Part shown: piece by piece, positions 1-6,247 of the stretch
How positions within the stretch are numbered: the stretch's first letter is position 1
Layout: the number at the start of each line of letters is the position of its first letter
Assembly (NCBI GenBank): GCA_036273935.1
Contig: DASUGQ010000333.1
Span: forward strand, 1-8,424
Direction: 5' to 3'
DNA length: 8,424 nucleotides
From: ZC4RG29 sp036273935
GTDB lineage: Bacteria; Bacteroidota; Bacteroidia; Cytophagales; Cyclobacteriaceae
The notes under the pieces: generated by a model
Database searches by the model: none
Told to the model about the DNA's origin: nothing
Seen by the model: the letters and a program-made list of their open reading frames with translations, nothing else
Program-made: the position numbers and the translations under genes

Positions 1-117
1 GAACTTAATCCATCCATGGACATCGACTCCAGAACAGCGCAGTTGGCCGCGCATCTCATTTATTATGTGATCAACTATTGGTCACTCAACTCTTCGTCGA
101 AGCAGTACTTTGCATAA
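1..117 (+). CDS. Possible C-terminal end of a gene cut by the window edge (38 residues)
   Basis: Reading from base 1 in frame 1 there is an open frame of 38 codons ending in TAA at 115-117. The peptide begins ELNPSMDIDSRTAQLAAHL and continues into a helix-like stretch rich in L, I, Y and V, ending SKQYFA. An amphipathic helix containing TAQLAAHLIYYV close to the C-terminus resembles the last helix of some secreted M28-type metallopeptidases, but that is only an impression from a short tail and I do not assign a function. If real, its last 32 bases overlap the tail of the minus-strand membrane protein gene, a convergent overlap. The start lies outside the window. The main alternative is a chance open frame in a short intergenic region. 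Confidence 0.42.
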   Translation, partial: ELNPSMDIDSRTAQLAAHLIYYVINYWSLNSSSKQYFA

Positions 118-841
118 AATTTTGTTTTTTCATTAATGCTAATTGCCGTAATGAAAATACATGCATAAATATCGCAAGCACAACAAATGCTCCCGGTATA
201 TAGATGAATGGGAATTCACCAACAATCACATTCGATGGCTCGTTCATAAAATATCGAAAGGGTGTCGGCATTGATAAAACGGCAATGGTGAGAATGTTTA
301 CAAGAAGAATAATACCAACGACATTATAAACAATTCCTACCACTCGTGACGAAGCCGGATTGTGACTGATCATCCATCCTGCGGGAATAGCCAAAAGCCC
401 GCTGAGAATATCGAAGTTACTGCCTTCAAAAGTCATTTGCACGGGCAAAAGTCCGCGAAGATATCCCTGCCAAAGGATCAATTCCACAAAAATCCTGAAT
501 GATTGGATATACACAAGCCATTGCAATGGAGTGACTGAAAGCAATTCACTCACTTTAACAGACCGTGCTAATAAGATGGCCGTCACCAAAGAAACGAGAA
601 TAATAAGGACAGGCCTGGGAGGCAGCGATCCGGGGAGGCTGAAAAACCCTGTTAGGGAAAGTACCCCTACGACGATCACCCAGAGTACGATAGTCACTAC
701 ACTCTTGAGAAAAAATGTTTTTTGTCCAGCTTCAGACCAATTGGTAAAACGCACGGCCTTTCTGATTCCGCCTATTACAATGACAGCACAGGCTAGTGTC
801 AACACTGACACCATAATGGAAGGGAAGAATTGGTTGTCCAT
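86..841 (-). CDS. Polytopic membrane protein of unknown function (about 7 transmembrane helices)
   Basis: 251 residues, almost entirely hydrophobic segments joined by short loops. By eye the helices fall near residues 8-26, 44-68, 76-93, 104-124, 139-158, 164-190 and 209-232, giving about seven spans; the C-terminus (MKKQNFMQSTASTKS) is basic and polar. No signal peptide cleavage site, catalytic motif or transporter signature is visible. The most distinctive stretch is residues 111-160, with SFRIFVELILWQGYL followed by QMTFEGSNFDILSGL; I have an impression of similar QMTFEG.NFDI segments in other Bacteroidota hypothetical membrane proteins, but no function is attached to them. The gene follows the AraC-family regulator after 66 bases on the same strand, so the two are probably co-transcribed and the membrane protein may be a target or partner of that regulator. 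The first ATG is used; the leader is A/T-rich with no Shine-Dalgarno sequence, normal for this phylum. Confidence 0.82.
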   Translation of the reverse strand: MDNQFFPSIMVSVLTLACAVIVIGGIRKAVRFTNWSEAGQKTFFLKSVVTIVLWVIVVGVLSLTGFFSLPGSLPPRPVLIILVSLVTAILLARSVKVSELLSVTPLQWLVYIQSFRIFVELILWQGYLRGLLPVQMTFEGSNFDILSGLLAIPAGWMISHNPASSRVVGIVYNVVGIILLVNILTIAVLSMPTPFRYFMNEPSNVIVGEFPFIYIPGAFVVLAIFMHVFSLRQLALMKKQNFMQSTASTKS

Positions 842-907
842 AAATTTTTTACTGGATTATACGGATAAAGATCAGCAAAAAGACAAGCAAGTAGATAGCC
901 GAAATTG

Positions 908-1843
908 CTAATTTATTATTCGCTGGTAAAACTGAGGATAATACCCTGTACGCTGATGAAATAGTCTGCTGAATGAATTACTGTTCTCGAACCCAAGAAG
1001 CGAGGCAACTTCTTTTACAGAAAGTGCGCGACTTTTCAATAATCTTGCCGCCTTTTCCAATCTTAATTTTTGCACGTATTGATAGGGTGACAGACCGTAG
1101 GCTAATTTAAACAAACGCAGGAAATGATATTTTGACAGGTTGGCGAGCGAAGCAAGAGCGCCTAAATCAATGTCATAATCTTCAATGCTGTTAAGGTAAT
1201 CTACGACAACGGACAATCGCTTATAGAGATCAACTCTTGTGCTCTGTTTAACGGCGGGTAAGTGTTGAATAATTCGGATTGACGATCGATGATATTCGAT
1301 CAGGCAGAAAAGAATGCTGACAAGCGTCTCTTCAAACAGCAATTTGTCGTGACCGGAATTCCCGAGTGTTCGGATAAGGCTATCCAGTTTTGCATTCCGC
1401 TCATATAATTGATTACTAAAGGTTAGTTGACCGGATTCCAGGTGGTGGTTCTCGTTTAAAAGTGTATCTGCGGAAGAAAGCATGGCGCTCAACACGCCTT
1501 CACAAAAATATTCGCCCAGGTGTATGTTGAACGTCTCAACAGGTTTCCCACTTTCAATCTCCAGGGTATAATGCTGCAAACGATTTGTCACGAAGAAAAA
1601 TCCTTCCGGGATGACGACGGTCCTGCGATTGACGTTACATCGACTTGATCCCTCTAAATTCAAAAACAGAGAAATCGGTCCTTTGATATCCGGACGATAA
1701 GATTCCGTTATCCGCGTATTAATGACAACGCTGGGAAAACCTTCATGCTCAAGATCAAGGCCGTGAATAGATCTCCTGCTTCGAAAGTTTTCTTCAATCT
1801 GCTTTTTTAGCCATCCAATATCTGGAAATTCGGTAAGGATCAT
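908..1843 (-). CDS. AraC-family transcriptional regulator
   Basis: 311 residues, a usual length for an AraC/XylS activator. The C-terminal 90 or so residues carry the two helix-turn-helix units of the family: the first around 225-248 (LGALASLANLSKYHFLRLFK) and the second around 275-298 (VKEVASLLGFENSNSFSRLF), followed by the typical end H.RTGYYPQFYQR. The family linker helix YQYVQKLRLEKAARLL lies between them. The N-terminal half (roughly 30-130) is beta-rich, with stretches such as FLNLEGSSRCNVNRRTVVIP and FFVTNRLQHYTLEIESG, consistent with a cupin-like effector-sensing domain; the ligand cannot be read from sequence. It is a cytoplasmic DNA-binding protein by family. It is divergent to the sensor kinase gene (159 bases between start codons) and lies upstream of the membrane protein gene. 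Control of either neighbour, or autoregulation, is an inference from position. Confidence 0.93.
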   Translation of the reverse strand: MILTEFPDIGWLKKQIEENFRSRRSIHGLDLEHEGFPSVVINTRITESYRPDIKGPISLFLNLEGSSRCNVNRRTVVIPEGFFFVTNRLQHYTLEIESGKPVETFNIHLGEYFCEGVLSAMLSSADTLLNENHHLESGQLTFSNQLYERNAKLDSLIRTLGNSGHDKLLFEETLVSILFCLIEYHRSSIRIIQHLPAVKQSTRVDLYKRLSVVVDYLNSIEDYDIDLGALASLANLSKYHFLRLFKLAYGLSPYQYVQKLRLEKAARLLKSRALSVKEVASLLGFENSNSFSRLFHQRTGYYPQFYQRIIN

Positions 1844-2002
1844 GAGGTAACCATCTGGCGATTAGTCAATTCTCTATAAAGGTTTTAAACGCAATCGGAA
1901 TAATAATGGACACGAATCTTATCATTTATCAAATAATGGGTTTTAAGCTTTAAATTTAAGTATTCCTAAAACACGGCGATCGAAAATCGGCTTCGGACTA
2001 TC
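1844..2002. promoter_or_regulatory. Divergent intergenic region between AraC-family gene and sensor kinase gene
   Basis: This 159-base A/T-rich gap separates two start codons pointing away from each other, so it must hold the promoters of both units unless one is read from further away. The centre (about 1916-1970) is especially A/T-rich. I could not find a convincing match to the Bacteroidota promoter pattern (TTTG, then TAnnTTTG about 20 bases later) on either strand, nor a clear pair of LytTR or AraC binding repeats. The call as a regulatory region rests on layout, not on a recognised site. Confidence 0.5.
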
Positions 2003-3982
2003 ATGAAATCACGTGTATCAATGGTATGTTTCCTGACAATATTGTTCATGTGTGGACGGACAAGAGCTCAGCTTCAGGATAAAGTAGACAGCCTGTATCA
2101 GATCTTAAACACGCTACCGCAAAGTGATACTGCCAGAATTAAGATATATGGAGAAATCTGTTGGGTGTATGCCACTACCCGATCTGAAACAGCCACGGCC
2201 AGGATTTATGCCGACACTATTAATCAACTTTCATTACAACTCAATAATAAAGCAGGCGAAGCGCTAGCCCATTTCTACTATGGAGCAATCGACCGGTTCG
2301 AGGGGAATTTTGGAGAAAGTGAAAAGCACCTTAATGCATACATTCATTATCACCAAGAGCAGGGCGACTCATCCCACGTAGCCACAGGGTTGTTTCAACT
2401 TGGCACGGTATATTTTGGAATGGATGAAGTCGATAAAGGGCTAAAGGTGCTCTATCGCGCGCTTGCTATTCATGAGGCAGCCGATGATCTTTCCAGTACC
2501 AACTTTGTTCTTAATGCGATCGGGCTGGCGTTCAAGAATTCCAGGAGATATGATGAGGCCATTGAAATTTTTCAGAGAGTTCTCCAGACAGACAGCCTCG
2601 ACTCGGATGTATTAATGAATTTGGGTGATGTCTATTCAGAACTTGGGCAACCCGATATGGCGTTGGGAAGTTTTCAAAAGGCATTACAGGTAGATCGCGC
2701 ATCGGGAGCAGGATGGGCCATTGCTTATGACCTCGAAGCCATTGGTGCATTATTTGAAAAAAAGCATCTTTATGACAGCGCGCTGTACTACCACGGGCAG
2801 GCATTGAATATCCGTAAGCAACTTCCCAACAAAAAAGAACAAGGACTGAGTCTATGCCACGTTGGAATAACCTTAGCCCATCTCAATAAATTTGAGGAAA
2901 GCGAAAAACTTCTGATGCAGGCTCTTGCAATTGCCAACGAGATAAATTCCACGTCGCTTAAACGTGATGCATATGAAATGCTGTCAATGCTGAAAGACCT
3001 GCAAAAAGACACGCCGAATGCCTATCGTTACTACAAGCGATACATTTCACTAAAAGACAGTCTGCTAACGGAGGAGTCCCTGCAACAACTTAGTGAATTA
3101 AAAACGCGATACGAGTCAGACAAAAAGGATCAGGAAATCAATTTACTCTCCAAGGAGAACGAAGTTAACAAGAAAGAGGCGCAACGAATGTCTGTGGTAA
3201 AAAACTCAGTCGTCATCGGGACTATATTGATGATTCTTATTGCGGGGTTAATCGTTTATACACTTAACCAAAGATTGAAAAACCAGCGCACGCTGGCTGC
3301 CAAGAACGACGAAATTAAGGATGCCAATTTCAGGAGCCAACTAAGTGAGCTTAAGATCAAGGCGCTTCATGCACAGATTAACCCGCATTTCATTTTCAAC
3401 TGCATGAACTCGATCAATGAAATGATATTGAATGGTGAAAATGAAAATGCATCACACTATCTGTCAAAATTTTCGCAGCTCATCAGGCTTGTATTGGAAA
3501 ACTCAGAAAATGCAGAAGTGTCACTGCAAGATGAAATCGCTATGTTGAAAGCATACATTCAGCTGGAGGAACTCCGGTTTAGCGGAAGGATCAAATATAG
3601 TTTTGAGATAAATGATAATATTGATTGTGAGAATACCCTCCTTCCATCTATGGTCTTGCAACCCTTTGTCGAAAATGCAATATGGTACGGTCTAATGCCG
3701 AAGGAACCCCGCAACGATGGAACAATTACCATCACCATAAAACAAAATGACGGCTCACTGATTTGCCTGATTGAAGACAATGGGGTGGGAAGAGAGAAGG
3801 CAATGGAACTTCAAAAGAAGACTATATGGAAAAAGAAATCACTTGGACTGAAAATAACTGAAGAACGATTGCGGCTGATCAGCAAGGAGCTAAAGCAACA
3901 ATTCATTCACATCACCGACTTGAAAGATTCCGCGGGAGCAGCGCTCGGAACACGCGTGGAGGTGAACATACCCATACTATAG
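2003..3982 (+). CDS. TPR-repeat sensor histidine kinase, LytS/YehU class
   Basis: 659 residues. Residues 1-23 form a signal peptide (basic start, hydrophobic VCFLTILFMCG, then RTRAQ), so the sensor part is predicted to lie in the periplasm. Residues about 84-355 are helical pairs of tetratricopeptide type, for example YDEAIEIFQRVLQTD, then a repeat with DMALGSFQKALQVD, then one with YDSALYYHGQALNIRKQL, about seven units. A charged coiled-coil stretch (355-395) leads to one transmembrane helix near 402-421 and a second cytoplasmic coiled coil (422-455). The histidine kinase domain starts with LHAQINPHFIFN; H462 is the family phosphoacceptor. The ATP-binding part shows an N box PFVENAIWYGL (N558), the G1 box EDNGVGR (591-597) and a glycine-containing box SLGLKITEERL (613-623), so it looks active. 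It acts by phosphorylating the LytTR regulator encoded 5 bases downstream. The TPR part probably senses through protein-protein contact; the signal is unknown. The start gives a complete signal peptide and is well supported. Confidence 0.95.
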   Translation: MKSRVSMVCFLTILFMCGRTRAQLQDKVDSLYQILNTLPQSDTARIKIYGEICWVYATTRSETATARIYADTINQLSLQLNNKAGEALAHFYYGAIDRFEGNFGESEKHLNAYIHYHQEQGDSSHVATGLFQLGTVYFGMDEVDKGLKVLYRALAIHEAADDLSSTNFVLNAIGLAFKNSRRYDEAIEIFQRVLQTDSLDSDVLMNLGDVYSELGQPDMALGSFQKALQVDRASGAGWAIAYDLEAIGALFEKKHLYDSALYYHGQALNIRKQLPNKKEQGLSLCHVGITLAHLNKFEESEKLLMQALAIANEINSTSLKRDAYEMLSMLKDLQKDTPNAYRYYKRYISLKDSLLTEESLQQLSELKTRYESDKKDQEINLLSKENEVNKKEAQRMSVVKNSVVIGTILMILIAGLIVYTLNQRLKNQRTLAAKNDEIKDANFRSQLSELKIKALHAQINPHFIFNCMNSINEMILNGENENASHYLSKFSQLIRLVLENSENAEVSLQDEIAMLKAYIQLEELRFSGRIKYSFEINDNIDCENTLLPSMVLQPFVENAIWYGLMPKEPRNDGTITITIKQNDGSLICLIEDNGVGREKAMELQKKTIWKKKSLGLKITEERLRLISKELKQQFIHITDLKDSAGAALGTRVEVNIPIL

Positions 3983-3987
3983 GCTAA

Positions 3988-4737
3988 ATGATCAGAGCAA
4001 TTATTATTGACGATGAACACTTTGGAAGGCAGTCATTAAAAAATGCCCTGGCAAAATATTGTTCGGCTGTAGAGGTGGTTGATGTTTGTGAAAGTCCCGA
4101 ACGGGGAATCGCTTCTATAAAATTAAACAAGCCGGATCTTGTGTTCCTCGACATCCAGATGCCCACCATGACAGGCTTTGATCTATTGCAACAGCTTACG
4201 CCGATTTCATTCGAGATCATTTTTGTTACTTCCTATGATCAATATGCTGTCAAGGCATTCAAGTTCAGCGCACTGGATTATTTATTAAAACCCATTAACC
4301 CGGACGAACTCAAGCAAGCAGTAAATAAAATTGAGAGCAGAAACAGTGCAGTCAGCATCAAAAACCGGTTTGAATCATTATTGAACAACCTTCACTTTAA
4401 AGCGGGCAAGATTGAGAGACTGGCAATACCCACCTCGGGCGGTATTGATTTTTTTAATACGGATGACATCATTTACTGCCAGGCCGAAGGCAGCTACACA
4501 ACACTATTTATGATTAACAACAAAAAAGAAATTGTTTCAAAAACGTTAAAGGAGTTTGATAATCTTCTACACGCATCAGGCTTTTGCAGGGTTCATAATT
4601 CAACACTCATAAATCTTAAGCATGTAAAAAAATATCTCAAGGGTGAAGGTGGGTACGTGATTTTAACAGAGGGGCACCACGCAGACATTTCACGAAGAAA
4701 GAAAGAAGAGTTTTTAAACATGCTCGATAAGATTTAG
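3988..4737 (+). CDS. LytTR-family response regulator
   Basis: 249 residues, the standard length for a receiver plus LytTR protein. The receiver domain (about 2-120) has the acidic pair D8/D9, the phosphoacceptor D55 in LVFLDIQMP, the switch residue T81 in IIFVTSYDQYA, and K101 in DYLLKP, so all the key residues are present. After a linker the LytTR DNA-binding domain runs from about 143 to 247, with IIYCQAEGSYTTLF (161-174) and the typical core FCRVHNSTLINLKHVKKY (199-216). It binds DNA as a regulator, usually at pairs of short direct repeats near target promoters. The gene starts 5 bases after the kinase stop codon, so the two are one operon and probably translationally coupled; no ribosome binding site is visible in that gap. 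Target genes cannot be deduced from the window; the divergent AraC/membrane protein unit is a candidate only because of proximity. Confidence 0.96.
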   Translation: MIRAIIIDDEHFGRQSLKNALAKYCSAVEVVDVCESPERGIASIKLNKPDLVFLDIQMPTMTGFDLLQQLTPISFEIIFVTSYDQYAVKAFKFSALDYLLKPINPDELKQAVNKIESRNSAVSIKNRFESLLNNLHFKAGKIERLAIPTSGGIDFFNTDDIIYCQAEGSYTTLFMINNKKEIVSKTLKEFDNLLHASGFCRVHNSTLINLKHVKKYLKGEGGYVILTEGHHADISRRKKEEFLNMLDKI

Positions 4738-4820
4738 TTACCAGTTGCCCGGGCATTGATTGCCAACAACGTCCCGAAACGTACGAAATGAAAATAACAA
4801 ATGATTCGTATAGGTCAAGT

Positions 4821-4847
4821 GACTGGGATGCCAGCTTAATCCCAGTC
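4821..4847. terminator. Perfect 9-bp hairpin at the convergent gene junction, possible terminator
   Basis: GACTGGGAT at 4821-4829 is matched exactly by ATCCCAGTC at 4839-4847, leaving a 9-base loop. It lies between the converging response regulator and lipoprotein genes. The right arm is the end of the lipoprotein coding sequence, and the TAA stop of that gene (4836-4838 on the minus strand) falls in the loop. Neither strand has an immediate run of T after the stem (the minus strand has only TTGTTATTTT about 20 bases on), so it is not a classic Rho-independent terminator. It could still end or protect transcripts from either side. Confidence 0.4.
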
Positions 4848-6035
4848 CTTCATAACAAGAGTTCCATCGTCACTGATATCAAAGTGATCAGACATCGTAA
4901 ACCCCATTACCCATCGTTGACCCTCCACGTCGAAGGTGAGTTGCATTACATGGCAGCTGTAAAGTAATTCCCCGCCCCGTATTATTTTCCCATATACCGG
5001 AGGATCAGTTACATCGTAAGTGACCTTCAGGTATTCCGCCCCGGGGGTAAAGTCATGTTTACCTGACTTATGAAAAAAGCTTTTTTGGAAATCATATGCG
5101 GCTTCATTGTTACAAAAGTCTGACTCTGATGGCCGGTAATTAGTTTGAAAACTTAGATTATCCTGGATAAATGTACCGTTGTCATAAAACCACAAAATGT
5201 CATATTTCCATTCGAAGTAATGTTCTACATCAATGCTTCTCCAACGTGGATTAGGCGTCCCGTTTGAATATTTTTCAAAACAATAAGGGTCATTGGCGAC
5301 TGTGCTGCTTGTTCCGTCATCGTTACAACACCCCCCGGTCTTGTAATTGCTTATCTTTTTCGTGCCGGGCGCCTCCTCATAAAATAATTTACCTGTATTG
5401 TCATACCCATACGTGAACAGCCATAACCACCCTCTATCGAGATTCGTGGAGCCCGTCGTAAACGGAATAGTGAGAGGACATTTGTTATCCGCCTCGGGAT
5501 CTTCAATTGTTACTTCCCTGTCAAATTCATCCAACGGCTCTCCACTTGGACCATGAGGCTGTACTTTTATGGGAATAGTAAGCGGATAATCCACATCAGC
5601 GTCTTCCGGCACGGCTACATTGATGTAAATCACATCGGTTGAGTCCTGCGCTACCGCATCTACTACGGGTACATCATAATAAAATGAACTGTTATCGACG
5701 CCGATATAAAACCCTGTGATATCGTGCCGTCCATCGTGCCTTACCACAACTCTTGCCCCATACGGAGAGCTCTTTATTATATAAATGGTGTCTTCAACAT
5801 TCATTTTAAGTAGCATGTCAGATGCCTCGGTAAGATCGCCTGTTATTTTGCCAGCGCCATCCAGCACAAGGAATTTCGAAAGCTCGTCTCCAGTAAAAGT
5901 GTTGCCGCCATTATTGCCGCTGCCATTGTTAGAATTGCTGCCCGGCTCCGGCTCCGTTTCGCAAGAAAATGTAAACATTAAAATAGCGAACAGGCATACC
6001 GTTAAATATCCCGATAATTGATGAAAGGGTTTCAT
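4836..6035 (-). CDS. Predicted lipoprotein of unknown function with Ig-like N-terminal part and cysteine-bearing C-terminal part
   Basis: 399 residues. A hydrophobic signal segment (about 10-24) ends in FTFSC, so C25 is the likely lipidated residue; the lipobox is loose, as is common in Bacteroidota. It is followed by an acidic and G/N/S-rich linker (26-49), a typical flexible tether. Residues about 50-182 are beta-rich (VEDTIYIIKSS, ARVVVRHDG, DVIYINVAVPEDADVDYPLT), suggesting an Ig-like fold. Residues 186-399 have many aromatics (RGWLWLFTYGYD, HYFEWKYDILWFYDNGTF) and six cysteines (186, 236, 237, 252, 308, 361), which could form up to three disulfides outside the cytoplasm. The words PLTIP occur at 151-155 and 187-191, near the domain border. 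The last part (TFDVEGQRWVMGF) resembles the closing strands of lipocalin-like domains, but I do not assign a family. It lies 212 bases downstream of the exported epimerase on the same strand. Confidence 0.85.
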   Translation of the reverse strand: MKPFHQLSGYLTVCLFAILMFTFSCETEPEPGSNSNNGSGNNGGNTFTGDELSKFLVLDGAGKITGDLTEASDMLLKMNVEDTIYIIKSSPYGARVVVRHDGRHDITGFYIGVDNSSFYYDVPVVDAVAQDSTDVIYINVAVPEDADVDYPLTIPIKVQPHGPSGEPLDEFDREVTIEDPEADNKCPLTIPFTTGSTNLDRGWLWLFTYGYDNTGKLFYEEAPGTKKISNYKTGGCCNDDGTSSTVANDPYCFEKYSNGTPNPRWRSIDVEHYFEWKYDILWFYDNGTFIQDNLSFQTNYRPSESDFCNNEAAYDFQKSFFHKSGKHDFTPGAEYLKVTYDVTDPPVYGKIIRGGELLYSCHVMQLTFDVEGQRWVMGFTMSDHFDISDDGTLVMKDWD

Positions 6036-6150
6036 GATTATAATATTTTGTTCCTTTCACCGAATGTAGAGTCATCGGTATGTTTTACGCAGTTGCATCT
6101 TTTATCTGGCGGGTTGTAGTTTTTTTGTGGTTGATTATCGCAATGAGCGA

Positions 6151-6178
6151 CAAACTCATTTTATCAGAAGAAAACAAA
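6151..6178 (-). promoter_or_regulatory. Weak candidate promoter in the 212-base gap before the unknown lipoprotein gene
   Basis: On the minus strand TTTG (6178-6175) is followed 16 bases later by TGAGTTTG (6158-6151), one base from the Bacteroidota -7 pattern TAnnTTTG. The spacing is slightly short and such A/T-rich matches arise easily, so this is tentative. It would give a 5' leader of about 110 bases for the lipoprotein gene. The same bases also form a 6-bp inverted repeat (AATGAG 6142-6147 with CTCATT 6155-6160). The rest of 6036-6247 holds no other signal I can support, and no clear terminator for the epimerase gene. Confidence 0.22.
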
Positions 6179-6247
6179 AGTGACCTCCGATATGAGGATT
6201 TTCGATGTCTTTATCACCTACCACGGAACCAATCCTGCCATTCAGAA

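Noticed and set aside
531..911. 126-codon + strand open frame opposite the membrane protein gene
   Set aside because: Antisense shadow of a clear membrane protein; the translation is T/S/R-rich with no fold-like pattern.
1977..1989. Small inverted repeat (CGAT...ATCG) shortly before the kinase start codon
   Set aside because: Only four paired bases; expected by chance in A/T-rich DNA.
4746..4755. Palindrome TGCCCGGGCA just after the response regulator stop codon
   Set aside because: Self-complementary but without a loop or T-run, so it is not a terminator; a single 10-base palindrome in a convergent gap is not enough to call an operator.
4769..4790. Two imperfect direct repeats (ACGTcccGAA / ACGTacGAA)
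   Set aside because: Short, imperfect and located downstream of both converging genes, where a LytTR binding pair would have no obvious promoter to control.
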